A stretch of 64,000 nucleotides of DNA from Dipteris shenzhenensis. Lineage: Eukaryota > Polypodiophyta > Polypodiopsida > Gleicheniales. A program made the translations under genes and the position numbers. Position 1 is the first letter of the stretch, and the number at the start of each line of letters is the position of its first letter. The notes beneath the pieces are model-generated. The model did not search any database and was not told where the DNA came from. It saw nothing but the letters and a program-made list of their open reading frames with translations. The stretch is from the NCBI GenBank assembly GCA_047967505.1, contig CM106539.1; one strand, given 5' to 3'. Shown one piece after another: positions 36,748-48,300 of this stretch.

Positions 36748-36800
36748 TGGCTCGGTGGTTGAGGAAAAATATGTAGACCATAAGTCGCGGGTTCAATACC
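36748..36800 (+). promoter_or_regulatory. tRNA-like A and B boxes (RNA polymerase III promoter)
   Basis: TGGCTCGGTGG (36748-36758) matches the A box. GGTTCAATACC (36790-36800), inside a GGGTTCAATACCC stem, matches the B box. Spacing is like that of a tRNA. The rest does not fold into a tRNA that I can support, so a tRNA-derived SINE fragment inside the MITE-like element is likelier. A T-rich stretch at 39590-39600, on the far side of the nested LTR element, could be its tail. Confidence 0.55.
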
Positions 36801-36910
36801 CAATGATATTCATTCGCACGATTTTCTTTTGGCTTGGAGCAAGCTTGGGCGGCCTCACTAGGCCGGACAACTTTTTGTGGTCTATTTATTCAGGCCCACG
36901 ATCCCTATTC

Positions 36911-39558
36911 TGTTGGGATATCTCAAGGTGTATGCCTCAGGCACACCTTATGTTTCTATGTGTGAGTGCTAAAGGCACAGTTAGGTGCCCACAAGCACAG
37001 TTAGGTGGTGGAGAGCCACATAGGATGATTGAGAGAATCTAGGAGCAGATTGAGGAGATGATTGTGGAGCTCTGAAGTCATCAGTGATGTCAGTGAGCAT
37101 GTATGAGGTGCCTACTTAAGGACCTCACTCTTCTTCATTCTACAACCAAGTAAAGCAAGTATTCTGATTTTGTGTCCACTCTACTCTTTCCTTTCAGTAT
37201 TCCAACATGGTATCAGAGCCATTTGATCCTCCTTGAGCCCATTTTTGCCACATCATCATCTTCTTCTTCCTCTTCTTCTTCTTCACCATCTCTCCCTCTT
37301 CTTCCAAAAATTTGCTTGAGCTTGTTCTCCTCCGATTCTCACCCATTTCCCACGCCCTTCCAGCTGGAGATCCCTCTTGTTGGGGCGAATTTCGGGCTGC
37401 AAGGAATTGAAGAATTTCAAGCTCTGCTGGTCGCCATTGTACGAATTTCGTCGATTCTTCTTGTTGCGTTTTCTCTGCGCCTGCTCCTTCTTTCTCTAAT
37501 TCCTTTCAGGGCAAGCTTCTCCATACCTAGAGCTACCTTGTGCTGAAATCTGAGCAGCAATGGCTGCATATTGAAGGAGAAAACAGAGAAAAACCAGTCG
37601 ACTTTGTTGAAGAAGGAGAAGGCGACCTGACGCGTTTTTTCGCCTCTTCTTCCCAGAGGTTCTACTGTGGTATACCAGCTTTCTTTTGCCTCAGAAAGCC
37701 CCCTTTTTTTTGCTTTGAAGAGTGTGCTATAAGCCCTCCAAGTTCAGCTCTCTAGTTTTGACAGTTTTGACAAGCTTTTGAAAATGATGCTACATAAAAT
37801 GCTACTCTAGCATTTCTGGTCTTTTGAAGTTTTCAATAACTTCACTACAAGTGTTGCTTCAGTTTTGTTTTGACTTGCTAGACCTGGTTTTGATTGGAAA
37901 GTGTTTATTTCACCCACTTCTATGAAGCATGTAAGAAGAAGCATCATTGTTTGAAATCTAGTCACTACTATTTGCTACATCAAGTGCTCATATTTTGGAA
38001 GTCTTTCAGTTATTTTTGCCTTGTAAGAGAGATAGACACTGCCCAATATCTGGGTTAGACCCTCTCATGGCTACCATATTTAATCTTGAGAAGTTCAATG
38101 GAAAGGGCTTCCATACATGGCAGATGAAGGTGAAATTTGCATTGATGAGGGAGAACTTATGGGGACTTGTCAAACCTACTCCTACCGCTTCTTCTACAGC
38201 CTCCAATGCTGGAGAATCCTCAACACCGACACGACCGGCAAGGGATCCAGCTAGAGAAGAAAAAGCATATGGTATAATTGCTCTTGCTCTAGGTGATGAT
38301 TATATACACCATATCTCTGACTTGGAGTCTCCTTTGGAAGCTTGGCAGAAGCTAGACATGATTTTTGGTGCAAGCTCTCACATCTCTAAACTATCACTTA
38401 AAATCTCTTTCTTTGAATTGAAGATGACTAGTGGTACTACTTTAGCAGCTCATGTCAACTATATGCGGAGTCTTATGACTCAATTAGCTTCTATCAACTC
38501 TCCTATTTCTCCAGATGATGCTATGGCAAAGTTACTTAAGAGCATGCCTGAAGATTATGATCACATAGTTACCACTTTGAAAAATCTTCCTAATCCTAAT
38601 CTTGAAGGTATTATCTCTGCTCTCCAAGAAGAAGAAAGGCATATGGAGCTCAGGAAAGGCAATGACACTGCTTATGCTATAAAAGTCCAAAAGGGCAAGT
38701 ATACTCCTTGCAATCACTGTGGAAAGACAAATCACCTTTCAAAGGACTGCTTCAAAATTAATCCATGCAAGCACTGTGGCAAGAACAACCATAATGAGAA
38801 GTTTTGCAGAGCCAAAGCAAAGAAAGAAAATGCAAATCTACTTACAGTTGAGCCTCCACAAGATGAGGCATCCCATGAAGATTATGCATTTTAAACATCT
38901 CTATGTATGCTCCAGATCTCTCTTTTTTTGTCAAGGTACTCAGCCTGGATAGTCCTCCAAAATGAATGAAAATAAACTATTGTGTTTTGTGTGTTTTGTA
39001 AACACCTCTGGTCACCTTATGATGTAGGCCATGTGTATGTTTTGGTACCTCCTGCAGACATTGTGTGCATGTACATGCAGGGGAGATAACCATTGGAAGG
39101 TCTTTCTGTATCCCTTTTTGTTTACCTTACACCCAAGGGAACCCTTGCTAGCATGAGAACCTAGCCATAGATTTATCCTTGACCACCATGAGATGGCATG
39201 AGAAACTATGAGACTAGATGTATCCTTGACATAGCCTGAGGCATTTCCTTGAGGGGGGGTTTGTTGAGATATCTCAAGGTGTATGCCTCAGGCACACCTT
39301 ATGTTTCTATGTGTGAGTGCTAAAGGCACAGTTAGGTGCCCACAAGCACAGTTAGGTGGTGGAGAGCCACATAGGATGATTGAGAGAATCTAGGAGCAGA
39401 TTGAGGAGATGATTGTGGAGCTCTGAAGTCATCAGTGATGTCAGTGAGCATGTATGAGGTGCCTACTTAAGGACCTCACTCTTCTTCATTCTACAACCAA
39501 GTAAAGCAAGTATTCTGATTTTGTGTCCACTCTACTCTTTCCTTTCAGTATTCCAACA
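36911..39558 (+). mobile_element. Gag-only LTR retrotransposon (TR-GAG type)
   Basis: A 2648-bp element with 297-bp LTRs (36911-37207 and 39262-39558) and the target duplication TATTC (36906-36910 and 39559-39563). Its primer-binding site TGGTATCAGAGCC starts at 37208, and a polypurine tract GAGGGGGGG lies before the 3' LTR. The LTRs differ by a single base, so insertion is very recent. The only long frame is an intact gag; there is no protease, RT, RNase H or integrase. The structure fits the published non-autonomous TR-GAG class of plants, which must borrow pol functions from an autonomous partner. Confidence 0.94.
38067..38894 (+). CDS. Intact copia-type Gag protein
   Basis: A 275-residue Gag starting at ATG 38067; the longer open frame begins upstream, but this ATG fits the usual start MATIFNLEKFNG. 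The N-terminal half is the copia-type gag domain (FNGKGFHTWQMKVKFALM, then DDYIHHISDLESPLEAWQKL). The C-terminus has two zinc knuckles, CNHCGKTNHLSKDC and CKHCGKNNHNEKFC, both CX2CX4HX4C. There are no stops or frameshifts, unlike the older elements around it. An 860-base leader separates it from the 5' LTR. It would form capsids and package the element RNA; replication enzymes must come in trans. Confidence 0.95.
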   Translation: MATIFNLEKFNGKGFHTWQMKVKFALMRENLWGLVKPTPTASSTASNAGESSTPTRPARDPAREEKAYGIIALALGDDYIHHISDLESPLEAWQKLDMIFGASSHISKLSLKISFFELKMTSGTTLAAHVNYMRSLMTQLASINSPISPDDAMAKLLKSMPEDYDHIVTTLKNLPNPNLEGIISALQEEERHMELRKGNDTAYAIKVQKGKYTPCNHCGKTNHLSKDCFKINPCKHCGKNNHNEKFCRAKAKKENANLLTVEPPQDEASHEDYAF

Positions 39559-39736
39559 TATTCGTCCATGAGAGATTACACCTCTTTCATTTCTTTTTTG
39601 TAAATGTCCAGGCGGGTGGTGTGAACCCACCCTAAATTAATGAGAAATAGGTGGTTATATACCCGCTGAGGGTTCTCTGTGAGTGTGCCTTTGTATAAGT
39701 GCTCCACTATTGCTAATTGCTTCCTTTTTGTCTCCA

Positions 39737-39740
<4 letters not shown>

Positions 39741-39784
<44 letters not shown>
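39741..39784. repeat. (CT)n microsatellite in copia 5' LTR
   Basis: About 20 CT units expand the short CT run present at the same place in the 3' LTR (near 49785-49797). The LINE insertion begins right after it. Confidence 0.85.
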
Positions 39785-39787
<3 letters not shown>

Positions 39788-39929
39788 GTCAACAGCAGCA
39801 TGGTTGGGTTGCATTTGCAGTGTTGCCTCTTCGCTGCCTCTCAGCTACCTCTCCGCTCCCTCCTCTGCTCCCCTTCTGCGCTGCTCCTCCGCCCCTCTTG
39901 CTCTGCTCCCTCCCACCCTGCTCCTCCAC

Positions 39930-40410
39930 TTTGCTCCCACTCTGCTCTCTCCCTGCGCTACCCCCTCTACTAACCCCTCCATACCCCCTCGCTACCTCTG
40001 CTACCCCCCCCGCTACCTTTGCTAACCCCCCGCTACCCCCTCCACTACACCTACTACCCCCCGCTACCCCCTCCCTAACCCCCTACCCCCCCGCTACCCC
40101 CTCGCTAACCCCCTCTGCTACCTACCCCCCCGATACCCTCTCCGCTACCTACCCCCCGGCTACCCCCTCCGCTAACCCCCACACTACCTCGCTACCCCCT
40201 GCTACCCTTCTTGCTAGCCCCCCCCTACCTCGCTACCCCCCGCTACCTCGCTATCCTCTCACTAACCCCCCTGCTACCTCGCTACCCCCTGCTACCTTGC
40301 TTTACCCCCCCCCCCCCCCCCCCCCACTACCCCTCTCGCTACCCCCTTCGCTACCCCTCTCTACCCCCCGCTACTCCCTCCGCTAACCCCTCGCTACTTG
40401 CCCTTCCCCC
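39930..40410 (+). repeat. C-rich minisatellite (CCCCCGCTAC)n
   Basis: Dozens of irregular units of CCCCC(C)GCTACC / CGCTAACCCC type, including a run of about 20 C at 40303-40325. Two A-runs follow at 40419-40440. It lies in what is probably the LINE A 5' region. On the minus strand it is strongly G-rich with many GGGGG runs. Confidence 0.85.
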
Positions 40411-40575
40411 CCGGGGAAAAAAAAAAAAGGAAAAAAAAAAGAAGCAGCAGCTTCGACCTCCTGCAGTCCCTTCTTTGCCTCCATAATGAAAGGAACATGG
40501 GGATGAGGACAGGAGACTAGGCGGGAGACCCCTCGATCCAAATCTGCATACGCGTGGAGATGGGGAAGGGGAACA

Positions 40576-42468
40576 GTGACAAGGCGAAAACACAAAAGCA
40601 ACTCAATCTGGAGGACTTCAAGAAACGAAGCAACCTGGAGCGGTTTGACTGTGGACAGCACCGCAGCCCAAAAGAAAGGGGCCCACCCAAAGGCCATGAC
40701 GCTCACCACATCCTCGACCTCTATGGTTACCATCACTATTTCACCACCATCATCCGCCTCATCATCTACGCCACCTCTTTCCTTCACCTCTCTTGCATCA
40801 TCATCACAGGTCTCCTCTCCAGTAGCCTCACCACTGGCCCCATCAGCCACGGCTCCACAGTACTTTCCCCTCGTATCACCTCTACCTCTCAGTCAGCCAC
40901 CCTTCATCACCTCGTCCGACCTCGCTACTCCTACATATCACTCCCCCGCCCAGATCATACTGTCCCCACCCTCAGTAGAACCTCAGCAGCCCACCTTCAT
41001 TCCAACCCCTCTTGAGATCCAGTTCCCACATGGACCAGGACATCTTAGGCCCCCGCCAGATGCTTGGGACTCCCTATTGGCTGAGATACACAGCATCCGG
41101 GCCTGTCAGGTAGAGTTGACACATTACACCCAGGAGCAGGCCCGTATTATACACGAGCAAGACACCCTTATCTAGGGACTCAGACACGATATCACACAGC
41201 TTCGAGAGGAGCTCAGGACCCTCAGAGCAGCGCCTAGAGGGACCCCAGTCACAGAGATGGAGGCACAAATAGCCACGATACAGTCGGCTATAGCAGAGAT
41301 GACTAGACGGGTGGACATGGCAAAACGGGAGCGCGCAAAGGCAACCGTTTCAGCTGCCATACAGGAGCAGCAGTAGAGGGCTTCGAAGGCCCTCAACATC
41401 CGGATACGAGGGATCACGCGAGACAACACCAACACCACTACGACGCCCATGGAGAAGGCGATTACCTTTGTGACCACCACCATGGGGGTCCCCGACCATG
41501 GCATAGAGGGAGCATGGTGTGTTGGGAGAGATCTCAACTGAGAGCAGTCCCTAGTCATTCGCTTCAGAGACTCACATGCTCGTCTAGCGACACTCCGACG
41601 TCGAGCCTCTCTACGAGAGCATCCCACCCTGTCCATGGATGAGGACTTGACACCACTACAGATTGAGGAGCGACGAGTTCTTCTGCAGCAGGGGGATGTT
41701 GCCTGCAAGGAGGGGAAATGGGCCGTGGTCCGAGATGGTAAGTTGTTGACCGCCACCTGTCGAGCTCCCACCCGTATCCCCTAGGGGGATGGGGCCTATG
41801 AGACTTAGGTTTCCGAGACCGTAAACTGCACCATTTGGAACTGTAATGGCACCTTATGGTCAGACCCAACAAACTTCTCGGAGTCTTATATAGAACGAGA
41901 CATAGTCTTTTACACGGAGACACACCAGAGCCCAGAGCGTCCACTACCGATAGTCAGTGGCTACACATGGGAGTCAGCCTTCAGGGATGAGACGAGGGAT
42001 ACAGGAGGAGTCCGAGGATCAGGCGGGGTCGCAGTATTGTACATGTTTTCCCTCGCTGGAGCCATCTCCATTGAGAGCAAGGACGCACACTCCTGATTCA
42101 TGTGGATCCGGATCCGACGCACAGACACCCGTGACCTTTTCATAGCAATATGCTACTTTCCGCCAGACACATCCCACTTCGCCAGAGTGGCACGAGAAGA
42201 GGGTGAGACATCGCCATATGCACCCTTACATCAGGATATCCCAGACCTTTCAGCCCGCGGGGAAGTTCTCCTTGTTGGGGACTTCAACGCCAGGTCGAGT
42301 ACGCGACAAGCACTACTCCTGGACTTCCAAGATGACTCTATCATGCTTCCAGACATGGACCTAGACGTAGCAGGTATGACTAGGACCTCATCGGACCGAC
42401 ACGGGCCTGTTACACCATATGGACACGCGCTCCTTGATTTGGACAGGATGCATGATCTCATCATCTAG
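40576..42468 (+). pseudogene. LINE A ORF1-like and endonuclease region
   Basis: A single reading frame runs from 40576 to 42468 through several stops. The N-terminal part is serine/proline-rich, then coiled-coil-like and charged (LRHDITQLREELRTLR and EMTRRVDMAKRERAKA). After 41810 it becomes an endonuclease of the EEP family: IWNCNG, FYTETHQSP, GGVAVLY and LLVGDFNAR. In-frame stops are TAG at 41173, 41374, 41782, 41806 and 42466, and TGA at 41539 and 42094; no TAA occurs. Because ORF1 and the endonuclease share a frame, the ancestor may have had one long ORF. Confidence 0.75.
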
Positions 42469-45064
42469 AACAGGCTCGACCTATGGCCCTCCTCAGGTGG
42501 TTTTACTTGCTTTCCACACGGGGGGGCACTAATGTAGTAGATTACATCATGGGATCCCCTACCTTCACTTCATGTATCGCCGACTTCACCGTAGCACCAC
42601 TCCCTCCAAGAGCTGATCACACATACCTATTCTTCACTATCGCCACCCCATGCTTAGCCACACCACACACACCACATAGGAAGCACGACACCTACCACAA
42701 CATACACTTTGATCACAGCCTCTCACCGGCCTACTCTGGACGCCTAAACAGACTCCTAACCTACATCGATCACATACCACTCATAGAGGACTGTGCTGCC
42801 CTGATTAGTCGCACACTCCACAGGCTACCCTCCATATCTTTCCCCACACCACACGGTTCACTAGACCACCACCTCTTGGTTTTGTACCTTGCAACAATAG
42901 GTACGATGCGGAGTGCAAGGCTTATTGCCGACAGCTCCGACTTGAAACCAGATGTCACCTCCTGAACACACCAGACACGGTACGCAAGTACCAACGTCTC
43001 GTACGTCGAAAGAAGTAGGCTTTTCTTCGTCAAAATAAGGAGGAGCTGCTGCACATCTTGTACAGCAACAACTCTAAGGATTTTTTGCGGAGATTCCTTG
43101 AGCGTAGGTCCCCATCACCCCTCACCAACACGAGAGTCTGGCACACGTATGCACACCATCTATATGATGTCCCACACCAGCCCACTCCAGACCTCATACA
43201 CACCTCGTCCCACCACTTGCACGTTGTTCACAAGAGGGGGACTCAAGGACGCTACATTGAAACTGCACAATGATCGAGCTAAGGATCATGAGGGGCTATG
43301 GACTGAGTTTATCGCATATGGGATTGACACGTTAGCCTCGATCCTAGCAAAGCTATTCAATGACGCTATTTGCCTTGGCTTCCCCCGCACTTGGACACTC
43401 AACACCATCACCCCCATCCACAAGGTAGGGGATCCCATGGACCCAAGTAACTACAGGACTATCATGATTGGACATGTGATGTCCAAGATCTATGCAACTG
43501 TATTGGATGCATCGGTCAGCCTGTTCGCAGAGATGAGAGGGCTCAGAGTAGAGGGTCAGGCCGGTTTCAGGCGAGACCATGGGACTATGGATCACATACT
43601 CACACTCAGGAGTGTCATTAAGGAGGCCAGATCACAAAAGGAGAGGGTATACTGTTGCTTTGTGGATTTCCGCAAAGCCTTTGACACAATACCTCGAGCT
43701 CGTCTTATCACACGCCTACAGACACTAAGATTTGATCAGGAGATCATCTGGGCAATCATGGCACTGTATGAGAGAGTCTCAAGCCGAGTTCGTACAGGCG
43801 CAGGTTGGACAAATGAGATCCTGAGTACCATAGGGGTCAAACAGGGTTGTCCCTTATCACCGACCCTATTTGGCCTCTACATCGATGAGCTTGAGACTTT
43901 CATGGGGACGTTCGGAGGGACCGGTTGCTCACTTGCCGGGATCATCATCAGGATTCTTCTTTATGCAGATGACATGGCACTCTTGTCGTCCACACCCGAG
44001 GCGCTCCAACGACACCGCAGCCTTTTAGACCATCACATATCTACACCGGGTTAGATCATATGGGGACTGCACATCAGGGAGACAAAGGTTGCCATGGTTG
44101 GCTCTCGATTCCTTCATGAGATTGGCAGCAGAGGGAGACGAGTGATGCTAGTATGCAAGGACTCACAAATGGTTTGTGAGACTAGGGTTCCACATCGACA
44201 GGATACCTCCTTTTCAGTACAGTTTAAATGCCCCCCTCGATACTCCCACCCACCATCCCGATTGGGCCACATACCAACCAGGTCATTCGAGAGGATCTCT
44301 TACAGCTACACACCTTTAGGACCTCGTTGGAGCCGAGGGAGCTTCCAGTGAAGCTGAGTTTCTACAGAGATTACTGTCTTCGCATTTTGGAGGAGGGATT
44401 CATCACACCACCGGGGTACACTGAGCTTCATATGCCTCACTCACTACGGATCTCCATTGGACAGTTTCGGGTATCATCACACCGCCTCCGCATAGAGAGC
44501 AACAGAGTAGAGGGGATTCCTAGGGAGCATCGCTTATGCATATTGTGTGACTGTCAGGAGGTTGAGTCGGAGGAGCATTTTATTTTTTGGTGCCCAATGT
44601 ACTAGGAGATCCGAGGTCGCTACCACTGCCTCTTCAGAGACAGCTCCGGGCTCCTTTCCAGATTCCTCGCCTACCCAGATTAGAGATGCCTCGCGACCTT
44701 CATTCACGAGGGAATCCGACATAGAGAGTACTTACTCAAGCGACAGGGCTTAGCCACATCATCAGACACCTCTCAAAGCAGGATCACAGAGTTCTTTCCA
44801 TCGAGTGACATTGATCGCCCAGTCTCTAGCCGCCGACGTGACAGAGACCCCGACTCGACGATCGCAGCACCACACACGAGACATCGAGGGGACACACAGA
44901 TCACTCTGGGAGACCTCCCGTCATTGTTTAGACCCGAGATACGTCCCACGGGAGTTACGATGGCTCTGGTCTTGCGTCCAACCTTGTCGAGGAGACCGAG
45001 ACGCACGGCACCCCCTGAGCACCAACATCCCATCACCGACTATGCACCAGCCAAGGGGACATGA
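42469..45064 (+). pseudogene. LINE A reverse transcriptase and C-terminal region
   Basis: The endonuclease end continues in a shifted frame after a run of seven G near 42530 (GGTNVVDYIMGSPTF, RADHTYLFFTI). RT motifs then follow: HKVGDPMDPSNYRTI, GQAGFRRDHGT, FVDFRKAFDTIPRARL, GVKQGCPLSPTLF and LLYADDMALLSS. A C-terminal cysteine-histidine motif (CILCDCQEVESEEHFIFWC) lies near 44540-44596. Stops are TGA 42963 and TAG 43016, 44052, 44603 and 44681. The final TGA at 45062 may be the true end. It has at least three frameshifts and is not functional. Confidence 0.82.
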
Positions 45065-45308
45065 CATACGGAGGATTCGGCTCAGCTCCAATCCTTTTCT
45101 TTTCATTGTTACATCTAGATGTATTTGATTATGTATGATCAAACTTAGGATTCAACACGGGTGATGATGCTCGTTTCAATAGCTCCATCCTTACTGTGAT
45201 TTGTATCAGGTTTTCTTTCAGTCATAGACCCGTCGGTCTTCCGAAGACACTAATAAAATTTCTTTCTTTCTTTCTGGCAAGTCAGTGAGTCTTGTTTCAT
45301 TTTTCTAC

Positions 45309-48300
45309 ATGGTATCAGAGCCCGTCGGTCTCTGAACCTACCTCTATTTTCTCTCATATCTCACCCGCATACACTTCCTTCCCTTCTCTTGTGCAATGGC
45401 CACCATTGATCAAAACACAATTGCTGCTTCTACCATTGTTGTGGGCACCACCACCATCATTGAGCAAAAAGTGTCAAGCCTTTTGATGGCAAAGACTTCC
45501 AGATGTGGAAGTGGCCCATGGAGATGCATCTTCAAGAGTGCGAGTTGTGGGAGGTTGTCTCTGGTAAAGTCAAGGTCCCGACTGTTGAGCATGAGGCAGG
45601 AGAAGAAGACGAGGATGAAAGTGCACCTCTCACTAAAGATCATAAGTCCATCCTTGACAAGGAGAGTAAGGCTATGTCATCCTTGTGTAGGGCATTGGAG
45701 GATGGCCCTGCATGCCAGATTCGATCCTACAAAACCACCAAGGAGGTGTGTGATAAACTTGTCGGGATATATGAGAGAGAGTCCCCCATGACAAGGCGAC
45801 GACTAAAGATGCAATTGATGAGAGCATCAAGATGAAGAGCAAAGAAACGGCTCTGAAGCACATTGAAAAGGTCTGTGCCTTGATCGAGGAGCTTACTGCG
45901 GTTGGTGCTCCCTTGGATGAGGAAGACCAGGTGTCTATGCTCCTCAACAGTCTCCCGAGCGAATACGAGATACTTATTGTCACTTTGGGCAACAACATTG
46001 AAGCTATGAAGTTTGATGACGTTGGTGCTCGACTTTTGGAAGAAGAACTATGCAAGAACAAACATAGAACCGAGATTGATTTCATCTATTTCTCTCAGGG
46101 CCTGACACAACAAGAACGATGTAAGCGATTCAATGTGTCTGCTCAAAAACGTAAAGATGTGTCCACAGTGAAATGTTTTAAATGTGGTGTGTTCGGGCAT
46201 TATGCGCGTGATTGTCAAGAGAAGCACACAGATCTCGACCAAGGTCAAGAAAGCATTAAAAGGAATGAAAACGTCATGAATGTGGATGACATGTGCCAAG
46301 AAGAAATCAACAATTCCACCAGATGGTTCATTGATTCTTGTGCTAGTAGCCACATGTCGCCCATGCGGCACGTCGTGATGGACTACTGTCAGTTCAATCA
46401 GCCACGCACGGTATGCATGGGAGACTCCAACATTCAACAAGGGCTTGGGATTGGAACCATCAATATTGCAGCCCCGCATGGACGCTGCATTCAACAACAT
46501 AGTAATGTACGTCCCAGGGCTCAAGAGGAATCTACTAGCCATTAGCTGCCTTGATAATAGAGGCTACATCACCACCTTCTCTCACGGGAGATGCACCATC
46601 AAGAACTCGTCTGGCACTGTTGTAGCCCGAGCAGAGCGTCAAGGAAACCTCTATGATCTGGACACCGATGAACAAGTAATGATTGTTGAAAAGCGAAGGA
46701 GCAGTACACTATGGCATTAACAAGACTGGGGCACGTTCACATGCAACGCCTTGCTGAAATGCAACGCTGTCAATTGGTTCGAGGAATAGAGCGCTTTTCT
46801 CTCGATCTTGACAGGTTTGTGAAGTGTGCCACAAAGGTAAACAAGCCTGCACCCCCTTCTCTCAAACTGTTCGACGAGCTTCACGACCCCTAGAACTGGT
46901 CCATTCGGATGTCTGTGACATGACAAAGATTACACTACGAGGTGCTCGTTACTTCGTGACCTTTATTGATGACTAATCCCACATGATTTTTCTCCACCTT
47001 TTGCATTACAAAGGGGAAGTTCTAGAGAAATTTCATCTCTTCAAAGCTCTGGCTGAGACTCAGACTGGTCTGCACATACTCACACTTTGATCTAATGGTG
47101 GCGGGGGGTACTCCTCAAACAGATTTACTGATTTTTGCCAAGTTCATGGGATCATTCACTAGATTACCCCACCTCTTACTCCTCAAGAGCATTTCATAGC
47201 TGAGCGTATGAGGAGAAATGACTCGCTGCATGCTATTTCAAGTGCAACTCCTATCTCATTTCTGGGGCTAGGCAATTACATTGGCTGTAGATGTCATCAA
47301 CTGTCTCCCGACCCGTGCATGCAATATGCAGACACTAGAAGAACGATGGACGGGTAAGAAACCTGGTGTCTCTATCTTCAAGGTTTTCAGGTGCAAAGCT
47401 CTTGTTCATGTCCCAGATGAGAACCACTCAAAGCTTGAGGCAAAATCTCGTATTTGTTACTTCATGGGCCTTAATCATGCAAGTAAAGGTTACCGATTTT
47501 ACTGTCCCTCTACACGAAGGATTGCTCAAAGTTGAGATGTTCGATTCATGGAGGACCAGCCAGCAGGAGAGATGAAAATTGATTCCAGCTCTCAGGAGCT
47601 GCTTCCTGAAACCAATGAGCTCAGTTCTTTTCCCCCACATACTCCATCACCCGCTATCTCCTCGCTGCCCACTCCCTCTGATTCCTCGTTTGCTATACTG
47701 AGACCTCTTCATCCCCAGCCAATTCAAAGAATAGCTACCCACCTCTTCGTCCTTCTCCACCTTCAGAAGGCATAACCCATGATAACCCACGATGCGAACG
47801 AGTGCTGCCAGCTTGATTCTAGGATTACGTACTCCCACTTGCTCTGCAAGATTCAAGTATGTTTGTTGAAGATTTTGAACCACCTACCTTGAATGCCGCT
47901 CTGCAGTGCCCCCCAACTGACAAGTGGATCCAAGCCAGGCATGAATAAATTGAATTTATCCACGCAAACAACACATGGACACTAGTCTGTTTGCCTCCAG
48001 GACGATAAGCTACTCGCACCAAATGGATATTCAAAGTCAAAAAGAATTCTGACCGTTCAATTGCTTGACACAAGGCTCGACTGGTAGCCAAAGGATTCAC
48101 ACAACGAGAAGGTGTAGACTTTTTTGAAACCTGTGCCCCTATGACTCGCATTTCATCTGTTCGCATTCTTCTTGCTCTATCTGTCATCCCTCCTGGAACA
48201 TCCATCACATGGATGTCACTACCGCTTTTCTGCATGGAGATATAGAAGAAGATCTTTATCTTGAGCAACCCGCTCACTTCAAAGTTTGTGGCAAAGACCA

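Larger units (their letters stand above)
36609..39632. mobile_element. Inverted-repeat (MITE-like) element in the copia 5' LTR
   Basis: The left end (36609-36626) and the reverse complement of the right end (39615-39632) match at 15 of 18 positions, around the core GGGTT(T/C)ACAC(T/C)ACC. The flanks are CAA and TAA, compatible with a 3-base target duplication of the PIF/Harbinger kind. Without the gag-only LTR element inside it, the insert is about 370 bp. Comparison with the intact 3' LTR shows the copia LTR resumes at 39636. Superfamily assignment is tentative. Confidence 0.6.
39785..45265 (+). mobile_element. LINE retrotransposon A, in the copia 5' LTR
   Basis: A long insert between the CT run and the resumed LTR at about 45266. 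It has a C-rich 5' region, an ORF1-like part, an apurinic-type endonuclease, a reverse transcriptase, and a C-terminal cysteine motif. It ends in AATAAAATTTCTTTC repeats instead of poly-A. The RT style (DFRKAFDTIPRARL, YADDMALLSS) resembles L2/CR1/I-like clades, not plant L1. A clear target duplication could not be picked out because both flanks are CT-rich. Confidence 0.85.

Noticed and set aside
36748-36800. Functional tRNA gene
   Set aside because: A and B boxes are present, but I could not build an acceptor stem or anticodon arm.
40210-40490. Proline-rich protein gene at 39679-40490
   Set aside because: The frames are translations of a C-rich minisatellite in several phases.
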